NCBI RefSeq assembly: GCF_002356335.1
Contig: NZ_AP018165.1
Location: 3,596,001-3,660,000, forward strand
Source: [Mycobacterium] stephanolepidis
GTDB lineage: Bacteria > Actinomycetota > Actinomycetes > Mycobacteriales > Mycobacteriaceae
DNA length: 64,000 nt
Direction: 5' to 3'
A program made the position numbers and the translations under genes. Shown here one piece after another: positions 23,365-31,674 of the stretch. The notes beneath the pieces were generated by a model. That model saw only the letters and a list, made by a program, of their open reading frames with translations, had not been told where the DNA came from and did not search any database. Position 1 is the stretch's first letter; each line of letters opens with the position of its first letter.

Positions 23365-24717
23365 ATGGCCGACCTCCCCTTTGGATTCGCTGCTGGCGAC
23401 GACCCCGACCGTGAGCCGGGCGACGGCGCGCGGCCCGGACCCGGCTCGGGACCATCGGGTGCGGACCCGTTCGGCTTCGGATCTGGTGGATTCAATCCCG
23501 CCGACCTCGGACAGATCTTCACTCAGCTGGGCCAGATGTTCAGCGGGGCCGCAGCCGGTGCGGCCAGTGGTCAGTCCACGGGCGCGGTCAACTACGACAT
23601 CGCCCGGCAACTCGCCTCAAGCTCAATCGGTTTCGTCGCGCCCATCACCGAGGGCACCCAATCGGCGATCACCGATGCGGTGCACCTGGCCGACACCTGG
23701 CTCGACGGAGCCACCGCGCTGCCCGCCGGGGCCATCCGAACCGCTGCCTGGACCGCGACCGACTGGGTGGACAACACCCTGGAAAACTGGAAGCGGCTCG
23801 TAGACCCTGTCGCCGAACAGATTTCGGGCATGTGGGCGGCGAATCTACCCGAAGAGGCCCAGGGCATGGCAGGTCCGCTGCTGGGCATGATGACCCAGAT
23901 GGGCGGCATGGCCTTCGGATCGCAGCTGGGCCAGGCTCTCGGACAGCTGTCCCGCGAGGTACTGACCTCCACCGACATCGGATTGCCGTTGGGCCCCAAG
24001 GGCACCGCGGCCCTGCTTCCGGTCGCCATCGAGGCGTTCTCCGAAGGCCTTGAGCAGTCCAAGAGCGAGATCATGACCTTCCTGGCCGCCCGGGAAGCCG
24101 CGCACCACCGCTTGTTCAGCGGCGTGGGCTGGCTGACGATCCGGCTGATGGACACCCTTGAGCAGTACGCCAAGGGCATCTCGATCGACATGAGCGCCAT
24201 CGAAGAAGCCGCACGCGGCTTCAACCCCGCTTCGCTGGGCGACCCCTCCGATATGGAACAGATTCTGTCCCAAGGCATTTTCGAGCCGAAGACGACACCG
24301 CAACAGGAGCAGGCACTGGAACGCCTGGAAACCCTGCTGGCACTGATCGAGGGATGGGTGCAGACCGTGGTGACCGACGCGCTCGGCGAGCGCATCCCCG
24401 CGACCGCGGCCCTCAGCGAGACTTTGCGGCGCCGCCGCGCGACCGGCGGCCCGGCCGAGCAGACCTTCGGCACCCTGGTGGGCCTGGAGCTGCGGCCGCG
24501 CAAGCTGCGTGAGGCGGCAGACCTGTGGCGCAAGCTCACCGACGCCGTGGGTGTGGACAAGCGTGACGCGATCTGGGCACATCCCGATCTGATTCCCGAT
24601 GCCGGCGATCTGGACAACCCGGCCGCCTTTATCGATCGGATCATCGGCGGAGACACCGACGCCATCGACGACCCGATCGCGCAGATCGAGAAGCTCGATC
24701 CGGGCACATCCGAATAA
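23365..24717 (+). CDS. DUF2342 zinc-metalloprotease-like protein (Rv3195-type)
   Basis: A 450-aa protein with a Gly/Pro-rich N-terminus (residues 1-60) and the conserved DUF2342 body: GFVAPITEGTQSAITDAVHL, MLGMMTQMGGMAFGSQLGQAL-like Gly-rich helix near 175-195, and AAREAAHHRLFSGVGWL near 245, whose Glu and His residues are thought to form the metal site. LETLLALIEGWVQTVVTDAL follows. The fold is annotated as a putative zinc-dependent metalloprotease or hydrolase; activity is unproven. It is followed closely by the Rv3196-type gene. Confidence 0.85.
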   Translation: MADLPFGFAAGDDPDREPGDGARPGPGSGPSGADPFGFGSGGFNPADLGQIFTQLGQMFSGAAAGAASGQSTGAVNYDIARQLASSSIGFVAPITEGTQSAITDAVHLADTWLDGATALPAGAIRTAAWTATDWVDNTLENWKRLVDPVAEQISGMWAANLPEEAQGMAGPLLGMMTQMGGMAFGSQLGQALGQLSREVLTSTDIGLPLGPKGTAALLPVAIEAFSEGLEQSKSEIMTFLAAREAAHHRLFSGVGWLTIRLMDTLEQYAKGISIDMSAIEEAARGFNPASLGDPSDMEQILSQGIFEPKTTPQQEQALERLETLLALIEGWVQTVVTDALGERIPATAALSETLRRRRATGGPAEQTFGTLVGLELRPRKLREAADLWRKLTDAVGVDKRDAIWAHPDLIPDAGDLDNPAAFIDRIIGGDTDAIDDPIAQIEKLDPGTSE

Positions 24718-24828
24718 ACCGGAGAAATCTGCGGCTCACACATTCGGCGCTGGTCAAAGGCCGAGTGAGGCTGTGGATAAACGGCTTTCAGCCGCCCGGC
24801 GCGCATGCCGGATATGCCACAGTGGGTC

Positions 24829-25692
24829 ATGTCCAGTGAGCCGACCTTCACCCTCGATCCGGCACGTCCGGTGCTGCCGAGGCCGGATGACGGGGTTCAG
24901 ATCGGGTGGATGCCGCGTCATGCCGTGATCGTGCGCCCCTCATCCACCGCGCCGGCCGCTGCGGTACGCCAGCTGCTGCACTCCCTGACCGATGAACTCA
25001 CCTGGAGCCAGATCCTTGGCCTTCAGTGCGTCAAGGACTTTCACGGCACCGAGGACATTCGGTCGCTGCTGGAGGAATTGGTCGCCACCGGCGCCGTCAT
25101 CCGGCGCACCCGATCCGTTATGGCCGCTTCGCCGGTGATCCGACTCGTCGGTCGCGGTCCACTATCCGACGCTCTCGCCGAGGCGCTCCGGCACACCTCG
25201 GCACGTGTCCAGCGCTCAACCCAGTCGGCACACGGAAAGTCCTGGAAACACGTAGATTTGGCGATACTCGCCGATGACCTGATTGCCGACACCCGGTTAC
25301 TTCGGACACTTGCCGATGCCGAGGTGCCGCACCTGTCCGTGCGAGCGCGCGACGGCACCGGTCTCATCGGGCCCATGGTTCTGCCTGGTATCACCAGTTG
25401 CCTGGAATGCGCCGACCGCCACCGGCGTGACCGCGACGAACAGTGGCCCGCGGTGGCCGCTCAACTCACCGGAACCGTGGGCGTCGCCGCGCCCGCCACG
25501 GTGCTGGGCACCGCGGCGGTGGCACTGGCACAGATCGATCGAGTGCTGTCGGCGATTCGCGGACAGGCGCCGGGACCGCTGGTGACGCTCAACGCGACGC
25601 TCGAGCTCGACCTGTCCACTCATGCGCTGACGGCCCGGCATTGGACCGCACATCCCTTGTGTCAGTGCGGCGCCTATTTCACCGGAAATTGA
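24829..25692 (+). CDS. cyclodehydratase/E1-like protein (Rv3196-type)
   Basis: A 287-aa protein starting at ATG 24829 (an ATG at 24805 is possible). A winged-helix-like N-terminal part (LLHSLTDELTWSQILGLQ; LLEELVATGAVIRRTRSV) is followed by an E1/ThiF-like half: VIRLVGRGPLSDALAEALR, then GPMVLPGITSCLECADRHRR with WP following, and a last CQCGAYF. The two CxxC or CxC pairs would hold zinc. These features match leader-peptide-binding cyclodehydratase-like proteins of thiazole/oxazole-modified peptide systems. No precursor peptide or dehydrogenase gene is nearby, so a housekeeping role is more likely. Confidence 0.8.
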   Translation: MSSEPTFTLDPARPVLPRPDDGVQIGWMPRHAVIVRPSSTAPAAAVRQLLHSLTDELTWSQILGLQCVKDFHGTEDIRSLLEELVATGAVIRRTRSVMAASPVIRLVGRGPLSDALAEALRHTSARVQRSTQSAHGKSWKHVDLAILADDLIADTRLLRTLADAEVPHLSVRARDGTGLIGPMVLPGITSCLECADRHRRDRDEQWPAVAAQLTGTVGVAAPATVLGTAAVALAQIDRVLSAIRGQAPGPLVTLNATLELDLSTHALTARHWTAHPLCQCGAYFTGN

Positions 25693-25740
25693 CGAAGACC
25701 CACTTTTTGTTAACTTCATCACGACGGGCATGATGTGCAC

Positions 25741-27090
25741 ATGGCAGAGATCCGTCGTGGCCGCGCCGCACGCGCCGCAAAACTCGCATCGCTTCCGGCC
25801 GGGATCGCAGGCCGTGCCGCGCTCGGTGTGGGTAAACGGATCGCCGGGAAATCCAAAGACGAAGTGAACGCCGAACTCGTGGAGAAGGCTGCCGAGCAGC
25901 TGTTCCAGGTTCTCGGCGAGCTCAAGGGCGCGGCCATGAAGATCGGCCAGATGCTCTCGGTGATGGAGGCCGCGATTCCCCCCGAGTTCGGGGAGCCGTA
26001 CCGCGAGGCGCTGACCAAGCTGCAAAGCGATGCCCCACCGCTGCCCGCCGACAAGGTCCACCGCGTGCTGGACGCACAACTGGGCACCAAGTGGCGCGAA
26101 CGTTTCCAGTCCTTCGACGACAAGCCCGTCGCCTCCGCCAGCATCGGCCAGGTACACAAGGCCGTCTGGAAGGACGGGCGCGTCGTCGCGGTCAAGGTGC
26201 AGTACCCGGGCGCCGACGAGGCCGTCCGGTCCGACCTCAAGACCATTCAGCGTCTGTCCTCGTTGTTCAAGCAGGTGGCTCCGGGCGCCGATATCAAGGC
26301 CATCGTCGACGAACTGATCGAGCGCACCGAAGAAGAACTCGACTACCGCATCGAGGCAACGAACCAACGCACCTTCGTCAAGGCCTTCAAGGACGACCCC
26401 GAGTTCTACGTCCCCTCGGTCGTGGCCTCCTCCCCCAAGGTGATCATCACCGAGTGGATGCAGGGCCGGAAGCTCTCGGAAATCATCGCCAAGGGCACCG
26501 AAGAGGAACGCAGCAAGTGCGCGCATTTTCTCCTCGAGTTCAGCATCAGCTCGCCGTACCGGTGTGGACTGCTGCACGCGGACACCCACCCCGGAAACTT
26601 CATGCTGCTCGAAGACGGCCGGTTCGGAATCATGGACTTCGGGGCCTGCGCCGCGCACGAGGGTGGCCTGCCCGCGGGCTTCGGCCCGATCCTGCGTCTG
26701 GCCCGGGACGAGAAGTGGGAAGAGCTCACCGAGGTACTCCGTTCGGAGGGTTTCATCCCGCCGAGCGCGACCTCCGTGTCGCACGAAGAGGTCAACTCCT
26801 ACCTGGAGCCGTACATCGAGCCGCTCAACCACGAGACCTTCCACTTCAGCCGCAAGTGGCTACAGCGGCTCACCGCCAAGGCCACCGATTTCCGCAGCCA
26901 GGAGTTCCTCGAGTCGTTCAAGACCAGCCGGCAGATGAACTTGCCGCCGAACTACCTGATGTTCTTCCGGGTCCTCGGTGGCCTGATCGGTATCGCCGCG
27001 CAGCTCGATGCCCCGGTGGACTACGCCGCCATCATCGACAAGTGGGTTCCGGGGTTCCACGAGGACAGCAAGGCTCCCGCCGCCACCTAA
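25741..27090 (+). CDS. ABC1/UbiB-family atypical kinase, tandem copy 1 (Rv3197-type)
   Basis: A 449-aa protein from ATG 25741. It has the ABC1/ADCK hallmarks: KxGQ in LKGAAMKIGQMLSVMEA, the Ala-rich loop SASIGQVHKAVWKDG with VVAVKVQYPG, the catalytic HADTHPGNFML and metal-binding MDFG. Family members bind ATP and act in quinone/lipid homeostasis; M. tuberculosis Rv3197 has also been linked to macrolide tolerance. Two further copies follow head to tail. A stretch near 26005-26222 is almost identical in DNA to copy 2, unlike the flanks, which suggests gene conversion. Confidence 0.88.
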   Translation: MAEIRRGRAARAAKLASLPAGIAGRAALGVGKRIAGKSKDEVNAELVEKAAEQLFQVLGELKGAAMKIGQMLSVMEAAIPPEFGEPYREALTKLQSDAPPLPADKVHRVLDAQLGTKWRERFQSFDDKPVASASIGQVHKAVWKDGRVVAVKVQYPGADEAVRSDLKTIQRLSSLFKQVAPGADIKAIVDELIERTEEELDYRIEATNQRTFVKAFKDDPEFYVPSVVASSPKVIITEWMQGRKLSEIIAKGTEEERSKCAHFLLEFSISSPYRCGLLHADTHPGNFMLLEDGRFGIMDFGACAAHEGGLPAGFGPILRLARDEKWEELTEVLRSEGFIPPSATSVSHEEVNSYLEPYIEPLNHETFHFSRKWLQRLTAKATDFRSQEFLESFKTSRQMNLPPNYLMFFRVLGGLIGIAAQLDAPVDYAAIIDKWVPGFHEDSKAPAAT

Positions 27091-27146
27091 GCGAAATGGA
27101 AAACCTGCGTTGTCAGACTCTCGCCGCCCCCGGCATGATGTAACGC

Positions 27147-28478
27147 ATGGCTGAGATCCGTCGTGGCCGCGCCGCACGCGCCGCAAAACTCGCATCCCTA
27201 CCGGCAGGGATCGCCGGTCGAGCCGCGCTGGGCGTCGGAAAACGTTTGACCGGCAAGTCCAAGGACGAAGTCAATGCCGAGATGATGGAGAAGGCTGCCG
27301 AGCAGCTGTTCCAGGTTCTCGGCGAGCTCAAGGGCGCGGCCATGAAACTCGGGCAGGCCCTTTCGGTTTTCGAGGCCGCCATCCCGCCGGCCTTCGCCGA
27401 GCCCTTCCGCGAGGCGCTGACCAAGCTGCAAAGCGATGCCCCACCGCTGCCCGCCGACAAGGTCCACCGCGTGCTGGACGCACAACTGGGCACCAAGTGG
27501 CGCGAACGTTTCCAGTCCTTCGACGACAAGCCCGTCGCCTCGGCCAGCATCGGCCAGGTACACAAGGCCGTCTGGAGCGACGGGCGCGTCGTCGCGGTCA
27601 AGGTGCAGTACCCGGGCGCCGACGAGGCGGTGCGTTCCGATCTGAAAACCATGCAACGGTTGGCATCGCTGTTCAAACAGATCGTGCCCGGAGCAGACGT
27701 CAAAAGCATCATCGACGAGCTCATCGAACGCACCGAGGAAGAACTCGACTACCGCATCGAGGCAACGAACCAACGCACCTTCGCGAAGGCCTTCAAAGGC
27801 GACCCCGAGTTCTATGTGTCACCGGTGGTGGCCTCGGCGCCCAAGGTCGTTATCAGCGAATGGATGCAGGGCCGCAAGCTCTCCGAAATCATCAGCAGCG
27901 GAACCGAAGACGAACGCAACGAGTGCGGCCGCCTGCTGCTGAAGTTCACGGTCAGCTCCCCATACCGATGTGGACTGCTGCACGCCGACACCCACCCCGG
28001 AAACTTCATGCTGCTACCCGACGGGCGCCTCGGTGTCATGGACTTCGGCGCCGTCGCCACCCATGAGGGTGGATTCCCTCCGAACCTGGGTCCCATCTGG
28101 CGCCTGGAGCGCGACGGGATCTGGGATGAGCTCATCCCGCTCATGCGCGAGGAGGGATTCATTCCGCCGCGCACCGAGGTCTCGCCGGAGGAGATCGACG
28201 AGTACCTCAAGCCATTCATCGATCCGCTCAAGTCCGATGAGTTCCACTTCAGCCGCAAGTGGATGCAGCGGGTCGCCGCCAAATCCAGTGACCTACGTGG
28301 GGCGCAGTTCCAGACCGGCCGACATCTGGATCTACCGCCCGTCTACCTGATGATGTTCCGCGTTCTCGGCAGTCTGTCGGGCATTCTGGCCCAGCTTGAC
28401 GCGACGGTCCCGTACGCGCAGATCATCGGCGACTGGGTTCCCGGCTTCCGCGAGGATGAGCCCGTTGCTGCCAGCTAG
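27147..28478 (+). CDS. ABC1/UbiB-family atypical kinase, tandem copy 2
   Basis: A 443-aa paralogue of the preceding gene, 56 bp after its stop. All hallmarks remain: AAMKLGQALSVFEA, SASIGQVHKAVWSDG, HADTHPGNFMLLPDG and GVMDFGAVATHEGG. The first 50 bases, a block from 27287 to 27345, and most of 27411-27628 are near-identical to copy 1 while the C-terminal third is clearly diverged. The KxGQ Lys, loop and DFG are intact, so the protein should be active if copy 1 is. Confidence 0.87.
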   Translation: MAEIRRGRAARAAKLASLPAGIAGRAALGVGKRLTGKSKDEVNAEMMEKAAEQLFQVLGELKGAAMKLGQALSVFEAAIPPAFAEPFREALTKLQSDAPPLPADKVHRVLDAQLGTKWRERFQSFDDKPVASASIGQVHKAVWSDGRVVAVKVQYPGADEAVRSDLKTMQRLASLFKQIVPGADVKSIIDELIERTEEELDYRIEATNQRTFAKAFKGDPEFYVSPVVASAPKVVISEWMQGRKLSEIISSGTEDERNECGRLLLKFTVSSPYRCGLLHADTHPGNFMLLPDGRLGVMDFGAVATHEGGFPPNLGPIWRLERDGIWDELIPLMREEGFIPPRTEVSPEEIDEYLKPFIDPLKSDEFHFSRKWMQRVAAKSSDLRGAQFQTGRHLDLPPVYLMMFRVLGSLSGILAQLDATVPYAQIIGDWVPGFREDEPVAAS

Positions 28479-28540
28479 CAACAGCTAACATTCCGTGAAG
28501 ACGTGAGGCAACGACGCCACACTGAACGATATGAGGTGAC

Positions 28541-29890
28541 ATGGCAGATATTCGCCGCGGCGGGCTCAGCCGAATGACCAAACTGGCAAGCCTGCCCGCA
28601 GGTATGGCAGGTCGCGCGGTCATCGGGGTGGGCAAACGGCTGACCGGAACCTCGGCCGATGAGGTCAATGCCGAACTCCTGGAGAAGGCCGCCGACGAGT
28701 TGTTCAACGTGCTCGGTGAACTCAAGGGCGGCGCCATGAAGGTCGGCCAGGCCCTGTCGGTGATGGAGGCGGCGATACCGCCCCAGTTCGCCGATCCGTT
28801 CCGTGAGGCTCTGGTCAAACTGCAGAGCGAGGCACCGCCGCTGCCCGCGGCCAAGGTGCATCGCGTGCTCGACGCACAGCTCGGCACCAAGTGGCGCGAC
28901 CGATTCCAGTCCTTCGACGACACGCCCGTCGCCTCGGCCAGCATCGGCCAAGTGCACAAGGGGATTTGGAAGGACGGCCGCGAGGTGGCCGTCAAAATCC
29001 AGTACCCGGGCGCCGACGATGCGCTGCGCGCCGATCTCAAGCTGATCCAGCGGATGACACCGCTGGCCAAACAGATTGCGCCCAAAGCAGATATCGACAG
29101 GCTGGTGGCCGAGATCAGCGACCGCATCGAGGCCGAACTGGACTACCGCCAGGAAGCATCCAACCAGCGCGCATTCGCCAAGGCGTTCGCCGAAGATCCG
29201 AAGTTCTTCGTACCGGCGGTGGTCGCGAGCGCGCCCAAGGTGATCATCACCGAGTGGATGGAGGGACGGCGGCTCTCGAAGATCATCTCCGAGGGCACCC
29301 GCGAAGAGCGGGACTCTGCCGGCGCGCTGATGCTCGAATTCACGGTCAAGTCACCGGAAAAGGTGGGTTTGGTGCACGCCGATCCGCATCCGGGCAACTT
29401 CATGCTGCTGCCCGATGGGCGTTTCGGCATCATCGATTTCGGCGCGGTCTCCGAGCACCCCGGCGGCATTCCGCCGGAATTCGGTGAGGTGTTGTGTTGG
29501 GCCCGAGATGAGCAGTGGGAGCAAGTGATCCGGCTCATCAAGCAGCTCGGATTCATGCCACCGGAGGTCCAGCTGTCCGGGGATCAGGTGATGGATTACA
29601 TCAGGCCGCTGTGGCCCTATGTCGACCCGCTGCGCTCCGGTGAATTCCATTTCACGCGGGAATGGTTCCAGCAGGCCGCGGTGGCGTCGACCGACCTCCT
29701 GGACGAGGGATTCACCGAGCGATTCAAGCTGGCACGTCAGATGACGGTGCCGCCGGGTTACGTCATGCTGCTGCGCACTCTCGGCGGGATGATCGGGGTT
29801 CTGGTACAGCTCGGCGCGCACGTGAACTACGCGGCGATCGCCGAAGAGTGGATGCCGGGGTTCTTCGAACCGAACGCGAAATCGGCCTGA
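28541..29890 (+). CDS. ABC1/UbiB-family atypical kinase, tandem copy 3
   Basis: A 449-aa paralogue, the most diverged of the three (MADIRRGGLSRMTKLASLPA). Motifs: GAMKVGQALSVMEA, SASIGQVHKGIWKDG with VAVKIQYPG, HADPHPGNFMLLPDG and GIIDFGAVSEHPGG. It lies 62 bp after copy 2 and ends 76 bp from the convergent whiB7 gene, with a strong hairpin between. M. tuberculosis has a single gene here, so two duplications have occurred in this lineage. Confidence 0.87.
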   Translation: MADIRRGGLSRMTKLASLPAGMAGRAVIGVGKRLTGTSADEVNAELLEKAADELFNVLGELKGGAMKVGQALSVMEAAIPPQFADPFREALVKLQSEAPPLPAAKVHRVLDAQLGTKWRDRFQSFDDTPVASASIGQVHKGIWKDGREVAVKIQYPGADDALRADLKLIQRMTPLAKQIAPKADIDRLVAEISDRIEAELDYRQEASNQRAFAKAFAEDPKFFVPAVVASAPKVIITEWMEGRRLSKIISEGTREERDSAGALMLEFTVKSPEKVGLVHADPHPGNFMLLPDGRFGIIDFGAVSEHPGGIPPEFGEVLCWARDEQWEQVIRLIKQLGFMPPEVQLSGDQVMDYIRPLWPYVDPLRSGEFHFTREWFQQAAVASTDLLDEGFTERFKLARQMTVPPGYVMLLRTLGGMIGVLVQLGAHVNYAAIAEEWMPGFFEPNAKSA

Positions 29891-29893
29891 TAA

Positions 29894-29931
29894 CAATGCT
29901 CCCCACCGCCACATGGCGATGGGGAGCATTG
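29894..29931. terminator. bidirectional terminator between ABC1 copy 3 and whiB7
   Basis: A perfect 12-bp stem (CAATGCTCCCCA with TGGGGAGCATTG), with a further CGCC/GGCG pairing inside, stands between two converging genes. It is well placed to end both transcripts. Confidence 0.75.
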
Positions 29932-29966
29932 GTTGTCGAGTCCGGCGACATCCGCTACGTGCCGGG

Positions 29967-30263
29967 TCATGCCGCGGCGGGATCAGCGGTCGGCAGCGAG
30001 TCCTTGCGCGGGCGTCCACGCGGGCGCTTGCGCGCCACGATGGCACCCTGCTCCAGGATCTCGCCACCCCACACACCCCAGGGCTCCGCGCGATCCAGCG
30101 CGGCAGCCAGGCACTGCGACCGGATCGGGCAGTCCGCGCACAGCGTCTTAGCCCGCTCCAGATCAGCGGGGCTTTCCGCGAACCACAGGTCCGCATCCAC
30201 GACGTGGCACGGTAGCGCGAGTCTTCGGGCCTCCACTTCGACGGTCATCATGTGTCCGTTCAC
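29967..30263 (-). CDS. whiB7: transcription factor WhiB7
   Basis: A 98-aa iron-sulfur regulator. The four cluster cysteines are in LPCHV and CADCPIRSQC; the WhiB turn EPWGVWGGE follows, and the C-terminal AT-hook KRPRGRPRKD identifies WhiB7. It binds the housekeeping sigma factor and AT-rich DNA and induces intrinsic resistance genes (in M. abscessus including erm(41) and eis2). GTG at 30263 has GAGG six bases upstream; ATG 30251 or 30248 are alternative starts. Its long leader with upstream ORF and terminator is described separately. Confidence 0.93.
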   Translation of the reverse strand: MNGHMMTVEVEARRLALPCHVVDADLWFAESPADLERAKTLCADCPIRSQCLAAALDRAEPWGVWGGEILEQGAIVARKRPRGRPRKDSLPTADPAAA

Positions 30264-30355
30264 CTGCTTCCTCTTCGGTTCCTTGTAAAACTGCTGGTCT
30301 CGTATCGGTGTCTTATCGATCGAGATCCGGAACCACGTCTGAGGTTTTGAGGCTC

Positions 30356-30399
30356 AAACAAAAGTGGCCACGGATCCCGGTGGTGTCGGGTCCGTGGCC
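30356..30399 (-). terminator. whiB7 leader attenuator
   Basis: On the minus strand, arms GGCCACGGACCC (30399-30388) and GGGATCCGTGGCC (30378-30366) form a strong stem followed by ACTTTTGTTT. It lies 22 nt after the stop of the leader ORF and 93 nt before whiB7. This is an intrinsic terminator that would cut whiB7 transcription unless translation of the leader is disturbed. Confidence 0.85.
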
Positions 30400-30421
30400 T
30401 GGGAGGCGGTTGAGGGGCTAC

Positions 30422-30628
30422 CTAGATGTATCCCCTATTCACGGACGCGACATTCGCGGCTGCGGCGACGGCGGCGCGGTGCTTAATGCCGACGGCCGAC
30501 ATGCTCTGAGCCGCCGGCTTGGCAGCGGCGACATGCGTCAGGAGCGACGGCGGAGCGAGCGGCGATACGACAAAGGCACCATGGGCATCACGCCACAAGG
30601 TGTCGCCGTAATTGGTGGGTGTGTTCAT
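30422..30628 (-). CDS. whiB7 upstream regulatory ORF
   Basis: A 68-codon ORF with a strong GGAAGGAGG before ATG 30628, reading MNTPTNYGDTLWRDAHGAF and ending SVNRGYI just before the attenuator. Upstream ORFs in whiB7 leaders are known from mycobacteria to sense ribosome-targeting antibiotics: stalled or failed translation favours an alternative RNA fold. The peptide itself is unlikely to have a function. Position and RBS support its translation. Confidence 0.75.
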   Translation of the reverse strand: MNTPTNYGDTLWRDAHGAFVVSPLAPPSLLTHVAAAKPAAQSMSAVGIKHRAAVAAAANVASVNRGYI

Positions 30629-30696
30629 CGCTCCTCCTTCCGTCTACTCACTCGTGAACAGGTCTGGTTCGGAATCCTCGCGAATTCCTGAAGCCC

Positions 30697-30736
30697 AGAG
30701 TAAAAGGTCATCTATTGGTTGACAAGTTATTTTTGA
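30697..30736 (-). promoter_or_regulatory. whiB7 promoter with AT-rich WhiB7 box
   Basis: On the minus strand: CAAAAATAA (30736-30728), then TTGTCA (30725-30720), 17 bases, then TACTCT (30702-30697). WhiB7-dependent promoters carry an AT-rich element just upstream of the -35, so autoregulation is likely. The start site would be near 30690, giving a leader of about 430 nt. Confidence 0.65.
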
Positions 30737-30794
30737 CCTGCGGCGATACTTCAAAACCAGTTTTTCCGAACTGGCATCTTTTCCGGATCTCCGT

Positions 30795-31619
30795 TTACAC
30801 AGATGTCAGCAGTCGGGAACGGAACAGATCCAATACCTGATCCAGTGCCGCACGCGTGGGCTGTCCCGGCTCGTCGATGAGATGTTCGGTGACCACCGAA
30901 TGCGCCGGCATCGGCGAATGGGGGTTGGCCACGTCGCCGGGCAATTCGATGGCAACAAACGCGTCCCCGAGCTCATCCCTGAGGAACTGGAATCGCTCGG
31001 CCGGCACCAGCTTGTCGGAGGTGAAGCGCATGCCGAGCACCTTGAGCCCGTCGTGCTGACAGCGATGCTTGACCTTCTGCAGGTCGCCCGGAGAAATGTC
31101 GATGTTGTAGCGATGCGACTTGGTGAGACCGAACGGCAGCGACGGTTGCGACAACACGGGTGCCAGCAGCCTGTCATCGGCCGCCATGGCCAGCGCGTAT
31201 CCCCCGGTGAAACACATACCGATGGCGCCCACCCCGGGACCGCCGTTGCGCTCGTGCTCGTTCTGCGCGAGTGCCCGCAACCACGCCACCACCGGTGAGC
31301 TCTTTCCAGTGGCCAGGACCGTGAATTCACGGCTGACGCAGCCGCGGAACATCGACGACGCCATGTAGGTCGCGGTGCGCAACCACCCCTCTTCCCGGGG
31401 GTCCGTGTTCTGTCCGGGATTCCCAAACAGGTGCGGCATGACGGCGGTGCAGCCGATATCGGCCACCTTGCGTGCGAAGTTGGCGACCTTCGGGGTGATT
31501 CCCGGCATCTCGGCGATGACGATCACCGCCGGTCCACTGCCCTTTCTCAACACGATCTTGGTTTCACCCTCGTGTGTGAAGGTGCCTGCTTCGAAATCGC
31601 GGAGGTCATCGTCGGCCAT
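30795..31619 (-). CDS. dienelactone hydrolase family protein
   Basis: A 274-aa alpha/beta hydrolase. The nucleophile elbow is GMCFTGGYALAMAA with Cys in place of Ser, as in dienelactone hydrolases; AEMPGI near residue 37 carries the Glu that contacts it, and the His is likely in VANPHSPMPAH near the C-terminus. It would cleave lactones or similar esters. Its stop lies on the far side of the whiB7 leader promoter; the two are not obviously co-regulated. Confidence 0.8.
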   Translation of the reverse strand: MADDDLRDFEAGTFTHEGETKIVLRKGSGPAVIVIAEMPGITPKVANFARKVADIGCTAVMPHLFGNPGQNTDPREEGWLRTATYMASSMFRGCVSREFTVLATGKSSPVVAWLRALAQNEHERNGGPGVGAIGMCFTGGYALAMAADDRLLAPVLSQPSLPFGLTKSHRYNIDISPGDLQKVKHRCQHDGLKVLGMRFTSDKLVPAERFQFLRDELGDAFVAIELPGDVANPHSPMPAHSVVTEHLIDEPGQPTRAALDQVLDLFRSRLLTSV

Positions 31620-31674
31620 GGGGCGAGCCTAGGACGAGATCGCGCTCCGCGCTAGACACATGTTGAACAAGGAA

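Noticed and set aside
24829..25692. Thiazole/oxazole-modified peptide (RiPP) cluster
   Set aside because: The cyclodehydratase-like gene is alone: no precursor peptide, dehydrogenase or exporter, and the same single gene (Rv3196) is part of the mycobacterial core.
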